Position numbers and translations under genes: made by a program
Shown here: one piece after another, positions 48,790-60,392 of the stretch
How the letters are laid out: each line of letters starts with the position of its first letter
Position numbering within the stretch: position 1 is the first letter of the stretch
NCBI GenBank assembly: GCA_018262975.1
Contig: JADFDG010000013.1
Coordinates: 1-64,000, forward strand
Source: Gammaproteobacteria bacterium
GTDB lineage: Bacteria > Pseudomonadota > Gammaproteobacteria > Pseudomonadales > JADFDG01
Direction: 5' to 3'
Length of the DNA: 64,000 nucleotides
The notes under the pieces: model-generated
The model's database searches: none
What the model was told of the DNA's origin: nothing
The model's input: the letters and a program-made list of their open reading frames with translations, nothing else

Positions 48790-50093
48790 AGGGTGCTGTC
48801 GCGCGTCTCGCGGATGGTCAGCAGGGCACCCAGGCTGACCAGTGCCACGCCACTGATGTAAGCGCCCACATACCCCAGACCGCCCGTGGTGACGAGCCAC
48901 TGCGACAGCGCCGGGGCAAACGACGCACCCAGGATGCCACCCAGGTTGTAGGCCACGGCGGCGCCCGTGTAGCGCACCCGGGTGGGGAACAGTTCCGGCA
49001 GCAGCGCCCCCATCGGCCCGAAGGTGATGCCCATCAGGAACAGCGCGAGCGCCAGGAAGGCCCCCAGCACGAACAGCGAGCCACTGGTGAACGCCGGCCC
49101 GAGCAGGAAGCCGGCGAGCACCGCCAGCACAGAGCCCGCCAGCAACACCGGTCGCCGGCCGACACGGTCGGCCAGCCACGCCGACAACACGATGCCCAGC
49201 GCCATGAACAGGATCACCGCGCACTGCAGCAGCAGGAAATCGGCGCGCGGTATGCCCAGCGTCTTCACGCCGTAACCCAGCGCGAACACCGTCGCCGTGT
49301 AGAACAACGCGTAGCACACCGCCATCGCCAGCGCGCCCTGCAGGGTCGGTCGCCAGTGGTCACGCAGCAGCGCCAGCAGTGGCACCTCCGCACGCTGCTG
49401 TTGCCGCATCGCCTGCAGGTACACCGGCGACTCCACCAGCGCCACGCGCACGTACAGGCCGATCACCAGCAGCACCACGCTGAGCAGGAACGGCACCCGC
49501 CAGCCCCAGTCGCGGAACGCCTCGTCGCCCAGCCACACCGCCATGCCGAGGAACACGCCGTTGGCCAGCAGGAAACCCAGCGGCGCGCCCAGTTGCGGGA
49601 ACATGCCGAACCAGGCGCGCCGGCCGGGCGGGGCATTCTCGGTGGCCACCAGCGCCGCGCCGCCCCATTCGCCGCCCAGGCCGATGCCCTGACCGAAACG
49701 CAGCAGGCACAGCAGCAACGGCGCCACCACGCCGATCGACGCGTAACCCGGCAGCAAGCCAATGGCTGCCGTCGACAGGCCCATCACCAGCAGCGACGCC
49801 ACCAGCATCGCCTTGCGGCCCACGCGGTCGCCCCAGTGGCCGAACAACGCGGCGCCCACCGGCCGGGCAATGAACGCGATCGCGAAGGTGGCGAACGCCG
49901 ACAGCTGCTGCGCGGCGGTGGACTCGCCGGGGAAGAACAGCGCGCCGAACACCAGCGCCGCGGCGATGCCGTACAGGTAGAAGTCGTAGAACTCGATGGT
50001 GGTGCCGACCAGGCTGGCCACCAGCACGCGGGCAGGGGGGTTGGCGGGCGTTACCGCGGGATTCGGTGTGTTCACGGGCAGCTCCACGGACAT
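48786..50093 (-). CDS. MFS transporter, metabolite:proton symporter type
   Basis: 435 residues, twelve membrane segments. The N-terminus TTIEFYDFYLYGIAAAL, the loop 2-3 motif GHWGDRVGRK (85-94) and RFGQGIGLGGEWGGAALVATENAPPGRRAWFGMFPQLGAPLGFLLANG are diagnostic of the MHS family (ProP, ShiA and KgtP relatives). It imports a small metabolite such as a dicarboxylate, betaine or shikimate with protons; which one is unclear. The TAG stop is REP-derived. Confidence 0.93.
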   Translation of the reverse strand: MSVELPVNTPNPAVTPANPPARVLVASLVGTTIEFYDFYLYGIAAALVFGALFFPGESTAAQQLSAFATFAIAFIARPVGAALFGHWGDRVGRKAMLVASLLVMGLSTAAIGLLPGYASIGVVAPLLLCLLRFGQGIGLGGEWGGAALVATENAPPGRRAWFGMFPQLGAPLGFLLANGVFLGMAVWLGDEAFRDWGWRVPFLLSVVLLVIGLYVRVALVESPVYLQAMRQQQRAEVPLLALLRDHWRPTLQGALAMAVCYALFYTATVFALGYGVKTLGIPRADFLLLQCAVILFMALGIVLSAWLADRVGRRPVLLAGSVLAVLAGFLLGPAFTSGSLFVLGAFLALALFLMGITFGPMGALLPELFPTRVRYTGAAVAYNLGGILGASFAPALSQWLVTTGGLGYVGAYISGVALVSLGALLTIRETRDSTL

Positions 50094-50097
50094 GGAA

Positions 50098-50127
50098 AGG
50101 CCGGGGCGGGTTACCCCGCGCCGGCCT
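50098..50127 (-). terminator. weak hairpin between the small secreted protein and MFS genes
   Basis: AGGCCGG pairs with CCGGCCT around a second four-pair stem, with only TTT following on the minus strand. It may end or attenuate the transcript of the small secreted protein gene just before the MFS start. Confidence 0.35.
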
Positions 50128-50154
50128 GTCGTTCAGCTGCCGAAGGTAGCAGGT

Positions 50155-50490
50155 TTACTGCGCGGGCTCGACCACGCCCTCGTCACGGCTCTGCGTGGCA
50201 GTTTCGTCGCGGGTCTGCGCCTGCTCGCCGCTGGCATCACCCTGCTCCACGCGCTCGCGTGCCTGCGCCTGCTTGCGCTTGCGCTCCTGCGCGCCGTCAC
50301 CGCTGCCATCGTGCAGGTGCTGGTGCTCCCGGGTCATGACGCGGTCCTGCGACATCTGCATGTCGCCGGCGCCCATGCCGCCACCTGCACCACCGCCACC
50401 GTTTCCACCGGCGGCGACCGCCATCGCGGAACCCAGCGACATCGTCAGCGCGAGCAGCGAGACATTGATCAGCTTGTTGGCGTGTTTCAT
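50155..50490 (-). CDS. small secreted Gly/Met- and charge-rich protein
   Basis: 111 residues, not recognised. Signal peptide (LINVSLLALTMSLGSAMAVA, cut near AVAA-GG), a flexible Gly-rich stretch with Met residues, DRVMTREHQHLHDGSGDG, then a Gln/Arg/Glu-rich tail without hydrophobic segments. It looks disordered and periplasmic or secreted. His and Met clusters could bind metal; this is a guess. A good ribosome site (GGGAGATC) supports the start. A TTGACA box lies on the minus strand at 50605-50600, with only a poor -10 box. Confidence 0.7.
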   Translation of the reverse strand: MKHANKLINVSLLALTMSLGSAMAVAAGGNGGGGAGGGMGAGDMQMSQDRVMTREHQHLHDGSGDGAQERKRKQAQARERVEQGDASGEQAQTRDETATQSRDEGVVEPAQ

Positions 50491-50652
50491 GGTGTTGATC
50501 TCCCTTGGAGGAATGAAAGGGCGAGACTCTTGCGCTGCAATACCACCTCACCCGACGGAGACCATGTTCTGCCCGTCGGTACCGCGCGGGTATGACGAAT
50601 GTCAACGCATTACCGAACGTAACGCGCACACCACAGTCGTTACCCAAAGCAT

Positions 50653-50734
50653 GTAGAGAGGGGGCCATGCCCCCGACGCTCTTTCTCCGTCGTCCTGCGT
50701 CTGAAAGGCATCGGGGGCATGGCCCCCTCTCTAC
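50653..50734. repeat. GTAG REP inverted pair (REPIN)
   Basis: Copies at 50653-50677 and 50710-50734, both GTAGAGAG type and converging, just downstream of the second RND permease stop. The remainder of the 50491-50743 gap holds only the putative promoter of the secreted-protein gene. Confidence 0.9.
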
Positions 50735-50743
50735 GAAGAGCCG

Positions 50744-53700
50744 TCAGTCGTGCGCGGCGCGGCGCTCGCGCCAGCCGAGTACTTTCAGCAGGATCACCGG
50801 CAACAGCAGCAGCGTGAGGATGGTTGCCGCCAGCGTGCCGAAGATCAGCGAGATCGCCAGACCCACGAACATCGGGTCGCTGAGCATCACCGCGCTGCCG
50901 AGCATCACCGCCAGCGCGGTGAGCATGATCGGCCGCATGCGGATGGCGCCGGCCTCGATCACCGCTTCGCGCAGGTCCTTGCCCTGCAGGCGGTACTCGA
51001 GCACGAAGTCGATGATCAGCAGGCCGTTGCGCACCACCACGCCGGCCAGCGCGATGATCCCCACGATCGACGTCGCCGAGAACTGCTGGCCCATGATCCA
51101 GTGCCCCGGGAACACGCCGACCAGTCCCAGCGGGATCGCCGCCAGCGCCACCATCGGCAGCGAGAACGACTGGTAGTACGCCACCAGGATCAGGTAGAGC
51201 AGGACAATGGCGATGCCCAGCGCGCGGAACATGTCGCGGTAGGTGTCGAGCATTTGCCGCTGCTGGCCGCCCCAGAACACCTGCACGCCGCGGGTGTCCG
51301 CCGACAGCGTGTCGGGAATGTCGCGCGCCAGGCCCATGTTGCCGGTGCTGAGGGTCGTGCCGTCGGCCAGCACCAGGCCATCGAGGCGCTTGTTTAGATC
51401 GAGCACCGCGTAGATCGGCGGCGCATCGCCAGGTTCGCCGGACACGAAGGTCACGCGCTCGCCGTTGCGGCGCTGGATGGGGCGGTCGGCGAGGTCACGC
51501 TCCACGCGCACCAGCGCCGACAGCGGCACGCGCGCACCCTGCGCGTTGGTCACCGAGGCGCGCGACAACAGCGACGGATCGAGCTGATAGCGACGCGGGA
51601 TCGCCAGCCGCACCGGCACCGGGTTCAGTTCACCGGCCACGTGCGCGCGGCCGAGCAGTTCGCCGTCGGCCAGCCGGCGCAGGGCCGTGGCCACCTCGGC
51701 GGCAGTCACCCCGGAGAGGGCCGCTTTCTCGCGGTCGACCACGAAGCGCCAGCGCGTCACGTCGGCCGGCTCGGTGTCCACCGCCTCGACCACGTTGCGG
51801 GTGGCGGCGAACTCGTCGCGCACCGCGGCCGACACCCGCCGCAACTGGTCGAGGTCGCGGCTGTAGATTTCCACGTAGATGTTGCCGCGCACCGGCGGGC
51901 CCGGCGGGTCCTCCACCAGTTGCACGGTGGCGCCCGGCTCGCGCGCGGCGATGCCCTGCAGCACCGGGCGCAGCGCGCGCACCACGTCGTGCGAGCGTGC
52001 CGCGCGCGTGTTCTTGTCCACCAGGTTCACGCGGATCTCCGCGTAGTGCTCGCCGCGCTGCTCGGCGGTGCCGCGCAGCATGCCGTTGAAATCGATGATG
52101 CCCGAGCGGCCCAGCCACACCTGGTAGTCGCGCACCTCCGGCACCGTGCGCAGGGCCGTGCCCATCTGGCGCACCAGCCGGTCGGTCTGCTCCACCGGCG
52201 CCGATTCCGGCAACGTCACCACCACGTTGAAGGTGTTCTTGTTGTCGCCGGGCATCATGCCCATTTCCACGCCGAACCACGCCATCGGCGCGTTGACGCC
52301 GGCCGGGCGCAGGAACTGCCAGGCAGGCATCAGCAGCGACAGGCACAACAGGCCCACCACCAGCAGCGCCATGCGCCGGCGCCGGCGGCGCTCGTCAACC
52401 AGCCGCGTCACCGCGCGACGGAACAGGTTCTCCATGCGCGTCGCGAGGTGGTGTTCGCCCTCGTGGTGGGCGTCGGCCGGCAGCCATTTCAGCGCCGCCC
52501 ACGGCACCACCGTGTAGGCCACCAGCAGTGACGCCGCCATCGCCACCGGTACCGTGTAGGCAATCGGGTAGAAGAACTGCCCGGACATGCCGGTCACCGA
52601 CATCAACGCCAGGAACACCACCATCACCGCCAGCGTGGCGAGGTTGGTGGGATTGCCGATCTCGCGGGTGGCCAGCACGGTGGCGGCGCGGCGATCGGTG
52701 ACACCGGGCTTGAGGTAGTGGCGGTGGATGTTCTCGATCACCACGATGGCGTCGTCCACCAGCAGGCCCAGCGCCAGGATCAGGCCGAACAGGGTCACCC
52801 GGTTGATGCTGTAGCCGGCCAGGTAAACCATGCCCAGCGTCAGCGCCAGCACCAGCGGGATGCCAATGCCCACCACCAGCGCCTGGCGCAGGCCGAGGAA
52901 CAGCGTCACCACCAGGAACACCGCGGCGATGGCCACCAGCAGGTGCTCGATAAGCCCGTTGATGGTGTCGTTGGCGAACTCGCCGTCGTTGCGCGTCACC
53001 ACCACGTCAATGCCGGCGGGAATGAGTTCGTGCTGCATACGCGCGACGCGCGCCAGCACGTCGTCGGCCACGAACACCGCGTTGGCCTCGGCGGTCTTGG
53101 CCACCGTGACCGTCACTGCCGGGCGTTCGGCGTCGGCGGTGCTGCCGAAACGCGCATCGCCGGGGCCGAACGCCAGCCGCGACAGTTGCACGCGGTCCGG
53201 CGTCGCGCCGTCGATCACCGTCGCGACGTCGCCCAGTTGCACCGGGCGGCCGCCATGGTTGCCCACCACCGTGCGCGCCACGTCGTCGGCCGCGTGGATG
53301 AAGCCGTCGACGAACAGTTCCTGGCGCTCGCCGTCGCGCACCACGCTGCCCAGCGGCGCGGCGACGTTGCCGGCCGCCAGCAACTGGCGCACCTGGTCGA
53401 GCGTTACCCCGAATGCCTGCATGCGGTCGGGATCGAGTTCCACGCGCACCTCGCGGTCGGTGCCACCGTGCACTTCCACGCCGCCGGCGCCGGGCACCGT
53501 GCGCAGCCCGTCGGCCACGCGCTTTAGGGCATGGTCGTCGTAGTCGCTGGCCACCAGCGTCAGCGTGACGATCGGTACATCGTCCACGTCCATGCCGCGT
53601 ATCACGATCGGCCCGGCTTCCGCCGGCAGCAGGTCGCGGCGCGTGGCGACGCGGTCGTTCAGCCGCACCAGCACGTCTTCCTGCGTCTCGGTGGTCTTGA

Positions 53701-54028
53701 AGCTCACGAAGAGCATGGCCTGCGAGTTCTGCGCCACCGCGTCGAATTCATCGACGCCGTCGAGGGTGCGCACCAGTGCTTCCAGCGGCCGCACCACCAG
53801 CGCTTCCACCTCGGCAGGCGTGGCGCCCGGCATTTCCACGCTGATGCGCGCGGCCGGCACCACGATGCGCGGGTTGTCCTGGCGCGGCGTTTCCAGCAAC
53901 GCCCAGGCGCCGACGAGTGCGCAGGCGAGGATGAACGCCGCCGTCAGCCGCGAGGTGACGAAGGTGTCGGCGAGCAGCGAGGCGAGGCTGGTTTTCTCGC
54001 CGAGCGATTTGGGCTTCTTCCTGCTCAC
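50744..54028 (-). CDS. RND efflux permease (second system)
   Basis: 1094 residues from a GTG overlapping the adaptor stop (GTGA). Twelve helices and two periplasmic loops; helix-4 aspartates D425 and D426 in LGLLVDDAIVVIENIHRHY; C-terminal AIRMRPIMLTALAVMLGSAV. A hydrophobe/amphiphile-type pump, about 50 residues longer than the first, with a basic central linker (DERRRRRRMALL). Substrate unknown. Last gene of a TetR-adaptor-permease operon. Confidence 0.93.
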   Translation of the reverse strand: MSRKKPKSLGEKTSLASLLADTFVTSRLTAAFILACALVGAWALLETPRQDNPRIVVPAARISVEMPGATPAEVEALVVRPLEALVRTLDGVDEFDAVAQNSQAMLFVSFKTTETQEDVLVRLNDRVATRRDLLPAEAGPIVIRGMDVDDVPIVTLTLVASDYDDHALKRVADGLRTVPGAGGVEVHGGTDREVRVELDPDRMQAFGVTLDQVRQLLAAGNVAAPLGSVVRDGERQELFVDGFIHAADDVARTVVGNHGGRPVQLGDVATVIDGATPDRVQLSRLAFGPGDARFGSTADAERPAVTVTVAKTAEANAVFVADDVLARVARMQHELIPAGIDVVVTRNDGEFANDTINGLIEHLLVAIAAVFLVVTLFLGLRQALVVGIGIPLVLALTLGMVYLAGYSINRVTLFGLILALGLLVDDAIVVIENIHRHYLKPGVTDRRAATVLATREIGNPTNLATLAVMVVFLALMSVTGMSGQFFYPIAYTVPVAMAASLLVAYTVVPWAALKWLPADAHHEGEHHLATRMENLFRRAVTRLVDERRRRRRMALLVVGLLCLSLLMPAWQFLRPAGVNAPMAWFGVEMGMMPGDNKNTFNVVVTLPESAPVEQTDRLVRQMGTALRTVPEVRDYQVWLGRSGIIDFNGMLRGTAEQRGEHYAEIRVNLVDKNTRAARSHDVVRALRPVLQGIAAREPGATVQLVEDPPGPPVRGNIYVEIYSRDLDQLRRVSAAVRDEFAATRNVVEAVDTEPADVTRWRFVVDREKAALSGVTAAEVATALRRLADGELLGRAHVAGELNPVPVRLAIPRRYQLDPSLLSRASVTNAQGARVPLSALVRVERDLADRPIQRRNGERVTFVSGEPGDAPPIYAVLDLNKRLDGLVLADGTTLSTGNMGLARDIPDTLSADTRGVQVFWGGQQRQMLDTYRDMFRALGIAIVLLYLILVAYYQSFSLPMVALAAIPLGLVGVFPGHWIMGQQFSATSIVGIIALAGVVVRNGLLIIDFVLEYRLQGKDLREAVIEAGAIRMRPIMLTALAVMLGSAVMLSDPMFVGLAISLIFGTLAATILTLLLLPVILLKVLGWRERRAAHD

Positions 54029-55086
54029 GGTGCGCGACCCGTCACGCGGTCACCTTCGCGCACCGTCGCACCCACCTGGCCAGCCACGCGTTCGCCGGGT
54101 GCGAGCCCCGCCAGCACCTCCACGCGATCGGGCCACTCGCGGCCGATGCGCAGCCAGCGGAAACGCAGGGTGTCCTGTGCATCCACCACGAACACACCGC
54201 GCAGGCCGGCACGCTCCACCAGCAGCGCGCGATCGATCACCACCGTGTCGCTGCTGCCCAGCGGGAAGTCGGCGCGCCCGAACATGCCGGGCAGCAGGCC
54301 GGCGGTGGCCGGCAGCGCGATCTTCACCGGGTAGGTGCGCGACACCGGGTCGGCGGACTGCACCACGCGCGCCACCCGCCCGTTCACCGGCTTGTCCAGG
54401 CCATCCACGCGCACGCTGACGCGCTGGCCCACCTGCACCGCGGCCACCTGCTTTTCGGTCACCGTGGTCTCGAACACCAGCTCGCGCGCCGATTCCACCA
54501 GCAGGATGGGCGCGCCGGGCACCACGAGGTCGCCGGGCTTGCGCAGCACTGCCACCACCGCGCCGTCCTGCGGACTGGTGATGCTGGCGTAGCCGCGCTG
54601 CGCCTCGGCGCTGGCCAGTGCCGCCTGCGCCTGGTTGAGGGTTTCGCGCGCAGCGTCCAGCTTCAGGCGCACCTTGCGCATCTCGCTCTCGGACACCATG
54701 CCTTTCGCGAACAGCTGTTCGAAGCGCTCGACATCGATCTGCGCGTCACGCGCGGCGGCATCGGCGGAAGCTTTCGCCGCGCGCGCCTGGCCGATGGCGC
54801 CGTCCACGTCGGGCGCGTCCACGCGCGCCAGTGCCTGCCCGCGACGCACGCGATCGCCTTCGCGCACGTGCAGTTCGCGCAGGTAACCCGACAGCCGCGA
54901 CGCCACCTCGATGCGCGCATCGGACGCCACCGAACCCACCGCCGTGTAGTCGCGCGGCGCACCGGCGGCCACGGTGGTCACCGGCAGCGACCAGGCCTGC
55001 ACCGCGGGCGCCGGTGGCGGCGTTTCCGCACCGCAGGCGGCCAGCAGCGCAAAGCCGCCCAGTACAGCAAGTCGCAACGTGTTCAT
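54025..55086 (-). CDS. RND efflux periplasmic adaptor lipoprotein (second system)
   Basis: 353 residues. Lipobox LLAACG with C18. Lipoyl half motifs (SRLSGYLRELHVREGDRVRRGQALARVD and ASITSPQDGAVVAVLRKPGDLV) flank a helical hairpin with many Ala residues, and barrel domains follow. Its start overlaps the TetR stop (ATGA) and its stop overlaps the permease start (GTGA), the same junctions as in the 43-48 kb operon. No outer-membrane partner is encoded nearby. Confidence 0.93.
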   Translation of the reverse strand: MNTLRLAVLGGFALLAACGAETPPPAPAVQAWSLPVTTVAAGAPRDYTAVGSVASDARIEVASRLSGYLRELHVREGDRVRRGQALARVDAPDVDGAIGQARAAKASADAAARDAQIDVERFEQLFAKGMVSESEMRKVRLKLDAARETLNQAQAALASAEAQRGYASITSPQDGAVVAVLRKPGDLVVPGAPILLVESARELVFETTVTEKQVAAVQVGQRVSVRVDGLDKPVNGRVARVVQSADPVSRTYPVKIALPATAGLLPGMFGRADFPLGSSDTVVIDRALLVERAGLRGVFVVDAQDTLRFRWLRIGREWPDRVEVLAGLAPGERVAGQVGATVREGDRVTGRAP

Positions 55087-55703
55087 GCGCGCATCTCCAC
55101 GGTGAGGCCATGGCGCAGCAACTGCACCACGTGGCGGGCAAAGGCGTCGGGGTCTTCCGCGGGCGCGCTGAAGCCGGGCAGGTGGGAAGTCACCACCGCC
55201 GCCTGGAACGGGAACATCACCAGGCCCAGCACCGACAGGCACAGCCGGTACGGGTCGTAGGCACCACCGAGGTCGGCGGCCAGTTGGGTGACGGCATCAA
55301 GGAAGGGACGGAACACGTTTTCCACCAGCTGGCGCTGGCGCGCCGGATCGGTGTCCAGCATCACCCACTGCGCCAGCCGCAACAGGCGCGGCTCGGTGGC
55401 GTTCATCAGCGCGATGCCGCCCACCAGGTGTTCCAGCCGCTGCCAGGGATCGGCGCTGGCAGTCATCTGCGCGATGACCTGCGGGATGCGGTCGTTGTAA
55501 AGGTGGGCGATCACCGCCAGGTACAACTGCTCCTTGTCCGGGAAGTGGTAGTACAGCGCGGCCGGCGTCATGCCGGCGGCGGTCGCCACCTCACGCATGG
55601 ACACGCCGCTGAAACCGGCGGCCACGAACAGCGGCAAGGCCGCCTCGAGGATGCGCTCCCGGCCGGCGGCCGGGGGCAGGGCAGGGGGGGACTGGCGGGG
55701 CAT
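55083..55703 (-). CDS. TetR-family regulator of the second RND operon
   Basis: 206 residues. Helix-turn-helix MREVATAAGMTPAALYYHFPDKE. The start at 55703 was chosen over an upstream ATG that would place the likely operator inside the gene. Its operon partners follow by overlapping start and stop codons. Likely a repressor responding to a pump substrate. Confidence 0.9.
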   Translation of the reverse strand: MPRQSPPALPPAAGRERILEAALPLFVAAGFSGVSMREVATAAGMTPAALYYHFPDKEQLYLAVIAHLYNDRIPQVIAQMTASADPWQRLEHLVGGIALMNATEPRLLRLAQWVMLDTDPARQRQLVENVFRPFLDAVTQLAADLGGAYDPYRLCLSVLGLVMFPFQAAVVTSHLPGFSAPAEDPDAFARHVVQLLRHGLTVEMRA

Positions 55704-55745
55704 GGTCCGGGGCTCGTCATGGGAAGACTGACCCCGGACACTAAA

Positions 55746-55755
55746 CGAACGTTCA
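55746..55755. promoter_or_regulatory. possible TetR operator
   Basis: An 8-base palindrome GAACGTTC at 55747-55754 within CGAACGTTCA, 44 bases upstream of the TetR start. The core resembles many TetR pump operators, but the flanks are not symmetric. Confidence 0.4.
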
Positions 55756-55780
55756 GTAGGTGGCAACCGGCAGGTTCGAC

Positions 55781-57829
55781 CTACTGCAGGGTGTTCGCCG
55801 TGCCACCCACCGCACTGTGCAGCAACTTGCGCAGCCAGACCCGGTACGCCTCGTCATCCCGGGCCGGCTGGCCGGCGCAGGCCTGTTCAAGGGCCGCGTC
55901 GTCGGCGTTGACGAAGTGGACCAGCGGCTCCAACGCCGCCCGGATTTCCGGTGTCAGGCCCTTGTTCATCATCACCTCGACACGCCGGGTGAACTCCGGC
56001 ATCAGGTCGGAGCCATTGCGGCGCGTCTTGGCCAGGGCTGACAGCGCCAGCATGCGTGTCTGGCCGGCGTCCGGAAACTCCGCGGCCAGCATGAATGGCC
56101 GCTCGAGAATGTCCCGTTCCCCGTGCAGGCTGCCGCGCTCGGCCACACCGTTCGAGACCAGGCTGAGCATCAGCGACTGGTTGAGACACAACAGGTACGT
56201 CGGCAGCCACGCGTCAGGCACGCGGGCATACCAGGGATCGAGCGTGGTGCCGCCGGCGAGCGCATGGCCGAGCACGCCAAGCAGCCAGTCTTCAAGTGCG
56301 CGCACCGCGGCGCCAAACGATGCCGGATCCTGCACGCTGAACGTCGCTTCCCGCGTGGCGATGCAGGTCCGCTGCGCAACATCCCATGCGCCCAGCACCA
56401 GCGTGAACATCTCTGCGTTTTCGTCGATGCGGCCGGTCACCAGCCATGCGCCATGTTCGGCCAGGGCGTCCAGCAGCGTATCCATGTCGTGCCCGGCACC
56501 GAAAACGGCCGGGCCTGTGCCCTTGACCACCGGCAACAGCGTTGTCCCGATCAGCGTCGTCCGCTCATGCACACACTCGGCCAGATACAGCGGCACCGCC
56601 CGTGACAACCGGCCGGCGGTGTCCTCACGCTGCGTACCGGCAGGATCGTGCGCGCGACCCGATACCGACGGCACATAAAACAACACGCGTGGCGCATCCT
56701 CGGGCTTGTCGGCAAACAGCCAGCGCGGATCGTCCATGCCGTATTGCCAGATCGGCGACGCAAGCATCATGTTTTCGACGCGCGGCTCCCCGATATCGGC
56801 CTGGGCAAGCGGACGCTTCGCCAGGATCTCGTCGAAGCCCGCCGCGAAGCGGTCGAGGTGCTGCTTGATCGCCGGGTTCTGCAGCGCGTACATGCGCTTG
56901 AGCCATGCCAGCCCGTCATCGACCAGTTCCGCCTGCAGGCAGGCCTGCAGCAGGTTCAGCCCGATGCGCACATCGTGATGCGCCGGGTCGTAACGCCCGG
57001 CGACGAGGGAAAACACGAGGTCAATGCGGCCGGCATTGCCGAGGTCACCGGAGATCGAGAACAGCACGTCGCTGTGGACGACATCCCTGGCAAGCAGTTC
57101 CCGATAGATCGCTACCGCCTCATCGACGCGGTTCTGTTTTACCAGCGCCAGCGCCTGCCACAGTTGCGGGCGCCATGCGCCGGGAATCGCTGCCGCCCGC
57201 GCCAGGCCCGCATCCCACGCCGGCTCCCCGCCACGCTCGCGCGCCCGTGCAAGCCACCACAGCAGGCCGTTTTCCTGGTTCGGATCACGCGCGATGGCAC
57301 GCTCGAGGATGGCGTCGGCCGCCGCCTCGTTGCCGCTGCGGTCGCACACCTTGGCCAGGTTGGTGAGCAGGGTGCCCGTCTCGCCGGCGCGTCGCATGCC
57401 TTCGCGCAGGACGATTTCCGCCTCGGCCAGCCGCCCGAGTTGCATCAGCACGATGCCGCGGATGGTGTGACTGCGTTCCGCGACGGGGTCGATGGCCAGC
57501 AAGCGGGCGCTGGCCGCTTCCACATCCTCGAACAACCCGTCGTTCATCGCGCTCACGATCAGCCCGTAAAGGCCTTCCGGATCGTCGGCATTTTTCGCGA
57601 GGTTGGGCGCCAGTACTTGCTGCCGCCAGGTCTCGCGGGGAATTTCGAACTGCCGGCCAAACTCGTCAACGACGGAGACCATTGGCGACGGTTCGACTGC
57701 CGGCGGTTTCCCGTCCGGCTGGTGAGCATCCGCGGGTGGTGCCGCGGCAACGGGTGTCGCGCTCGCTTCGGGGTTCCCGGAATCACTTTTGCCGCCTGCA
57801 AGCAGCCGGCGCCACAGTCCCTTGAGCAT
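55781..57829 (-). CDS. tetratricopeptide-repeat protein of unknown function
   Basis: 682 residues, not recognised beyond its repeats. A short basic N-terminus (LKGLWRRLLAGG) is followed by a disordered Ala/Pro stretch to about 50. TPR-like helices follow at about 75-270 (IRGIVLMQLGRLAEAEIVLREGM, LLTNLAKVCDRSGNEAAADAILERAIARDP, LWQALALVKQNRVDEAVAIYRELL). The C-terminal 400 residues have no family I know; they include FYVPSVSGRAHDPAG and repeated enzyme-like beta/alpha stretches. No signal peptide. It lies between gyrB and the TetR gene on the same strand, 109 bases after gyrB. Confidence 0.82.
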   Translation of the reverse strand: MLKGLWRRLLAGGKSDSGNPEASATPVAAAPPADAHQPDGKPPAVEPSPMVSVVDEFGRQFEIPRETWRQQVLAPNLAKNADDPEGLYGLIVSAMNDGLFEDVEAASARLLAIDPVAERSHTIRGIVLMQLGRLAEAEIVLREGMRRAGETGTLLTNLAKVCDRSGNEAAADAILERAIARDPNQENGLLWWLARARERGGEPAWDAGLARAAAIPGAWRPQLWQALALVKQNRVDEAVAIYRELLARDVVHSDVLFSISGDLGNAGRIDLVFSLVAGRYDPAHHDVRIGLNLLQACLQAELVDDGLAWLKRMYALQNPAIKQHLDRFAAGFDEILAKRPLAQADIGEPRVENMMLASPIWQYGMDDPRWLFADKPEDAPRVLFYVPSVSGRAHDPAGTQREDTAGRLSRAVPLYLAECVHERTTLIGTTLLPVVKGTGPAVFGAGHDMDTLLDALAEHGAWLVTGRIDENAEMFTLVLGAWDVAQRTCIATREATFSVQDPASFGAAVRALEDWLLGVLGHALAGGTTLDPWYARVPDAWLPTYLLCLNQSLMLSLVSNGVAERGSLHGERDILERPFMLAAEFPDAGQTRMLALSALAKTRRNGSDLMPEFTRRVEVMMNKGLTPEIRAALEPLVHFVNADDAALEQACAGQPARDDEAYRVWLRKLLHSAVGGTANTLQ

Positions 57830-57851
57830 GTACGAAGTCCATGGGTGTTGC

Positions 57852-57882
57852 GGAAAAGAGCAGGGCCCCGATGGGGCCCTGC
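57852..57882 (-). terminator. terminator hairpin after gyrB
   Basis: GCAGGGCCCC pairs perfectly with GGGGCCCTGC around a 3-base loop, followed on the minus strand by TCTTTTCC. It lies beyond the REP, about 60 bases after the gyrB stop and just before the TPR gene. Confidence 0.7.
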
Positions 57883-57909
57883 AGGTGTCACGTGCAAGCG
57901 GGTAGAGCG

Positions 57910-57934
57910 GTCGGGGGCATGGCCCCCTCACTAC
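57910..57934 (-). repeat. GTAG REP, single copy
   Basis: GTAGTGAG type, minus orientation, four bases after the gyrB stop. No further copies occur between here and the window end. Confidence 0.87.
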
Positions 57935-57938
57935 AGGA

Positions 57939-60392
<2,454 letters not shown>

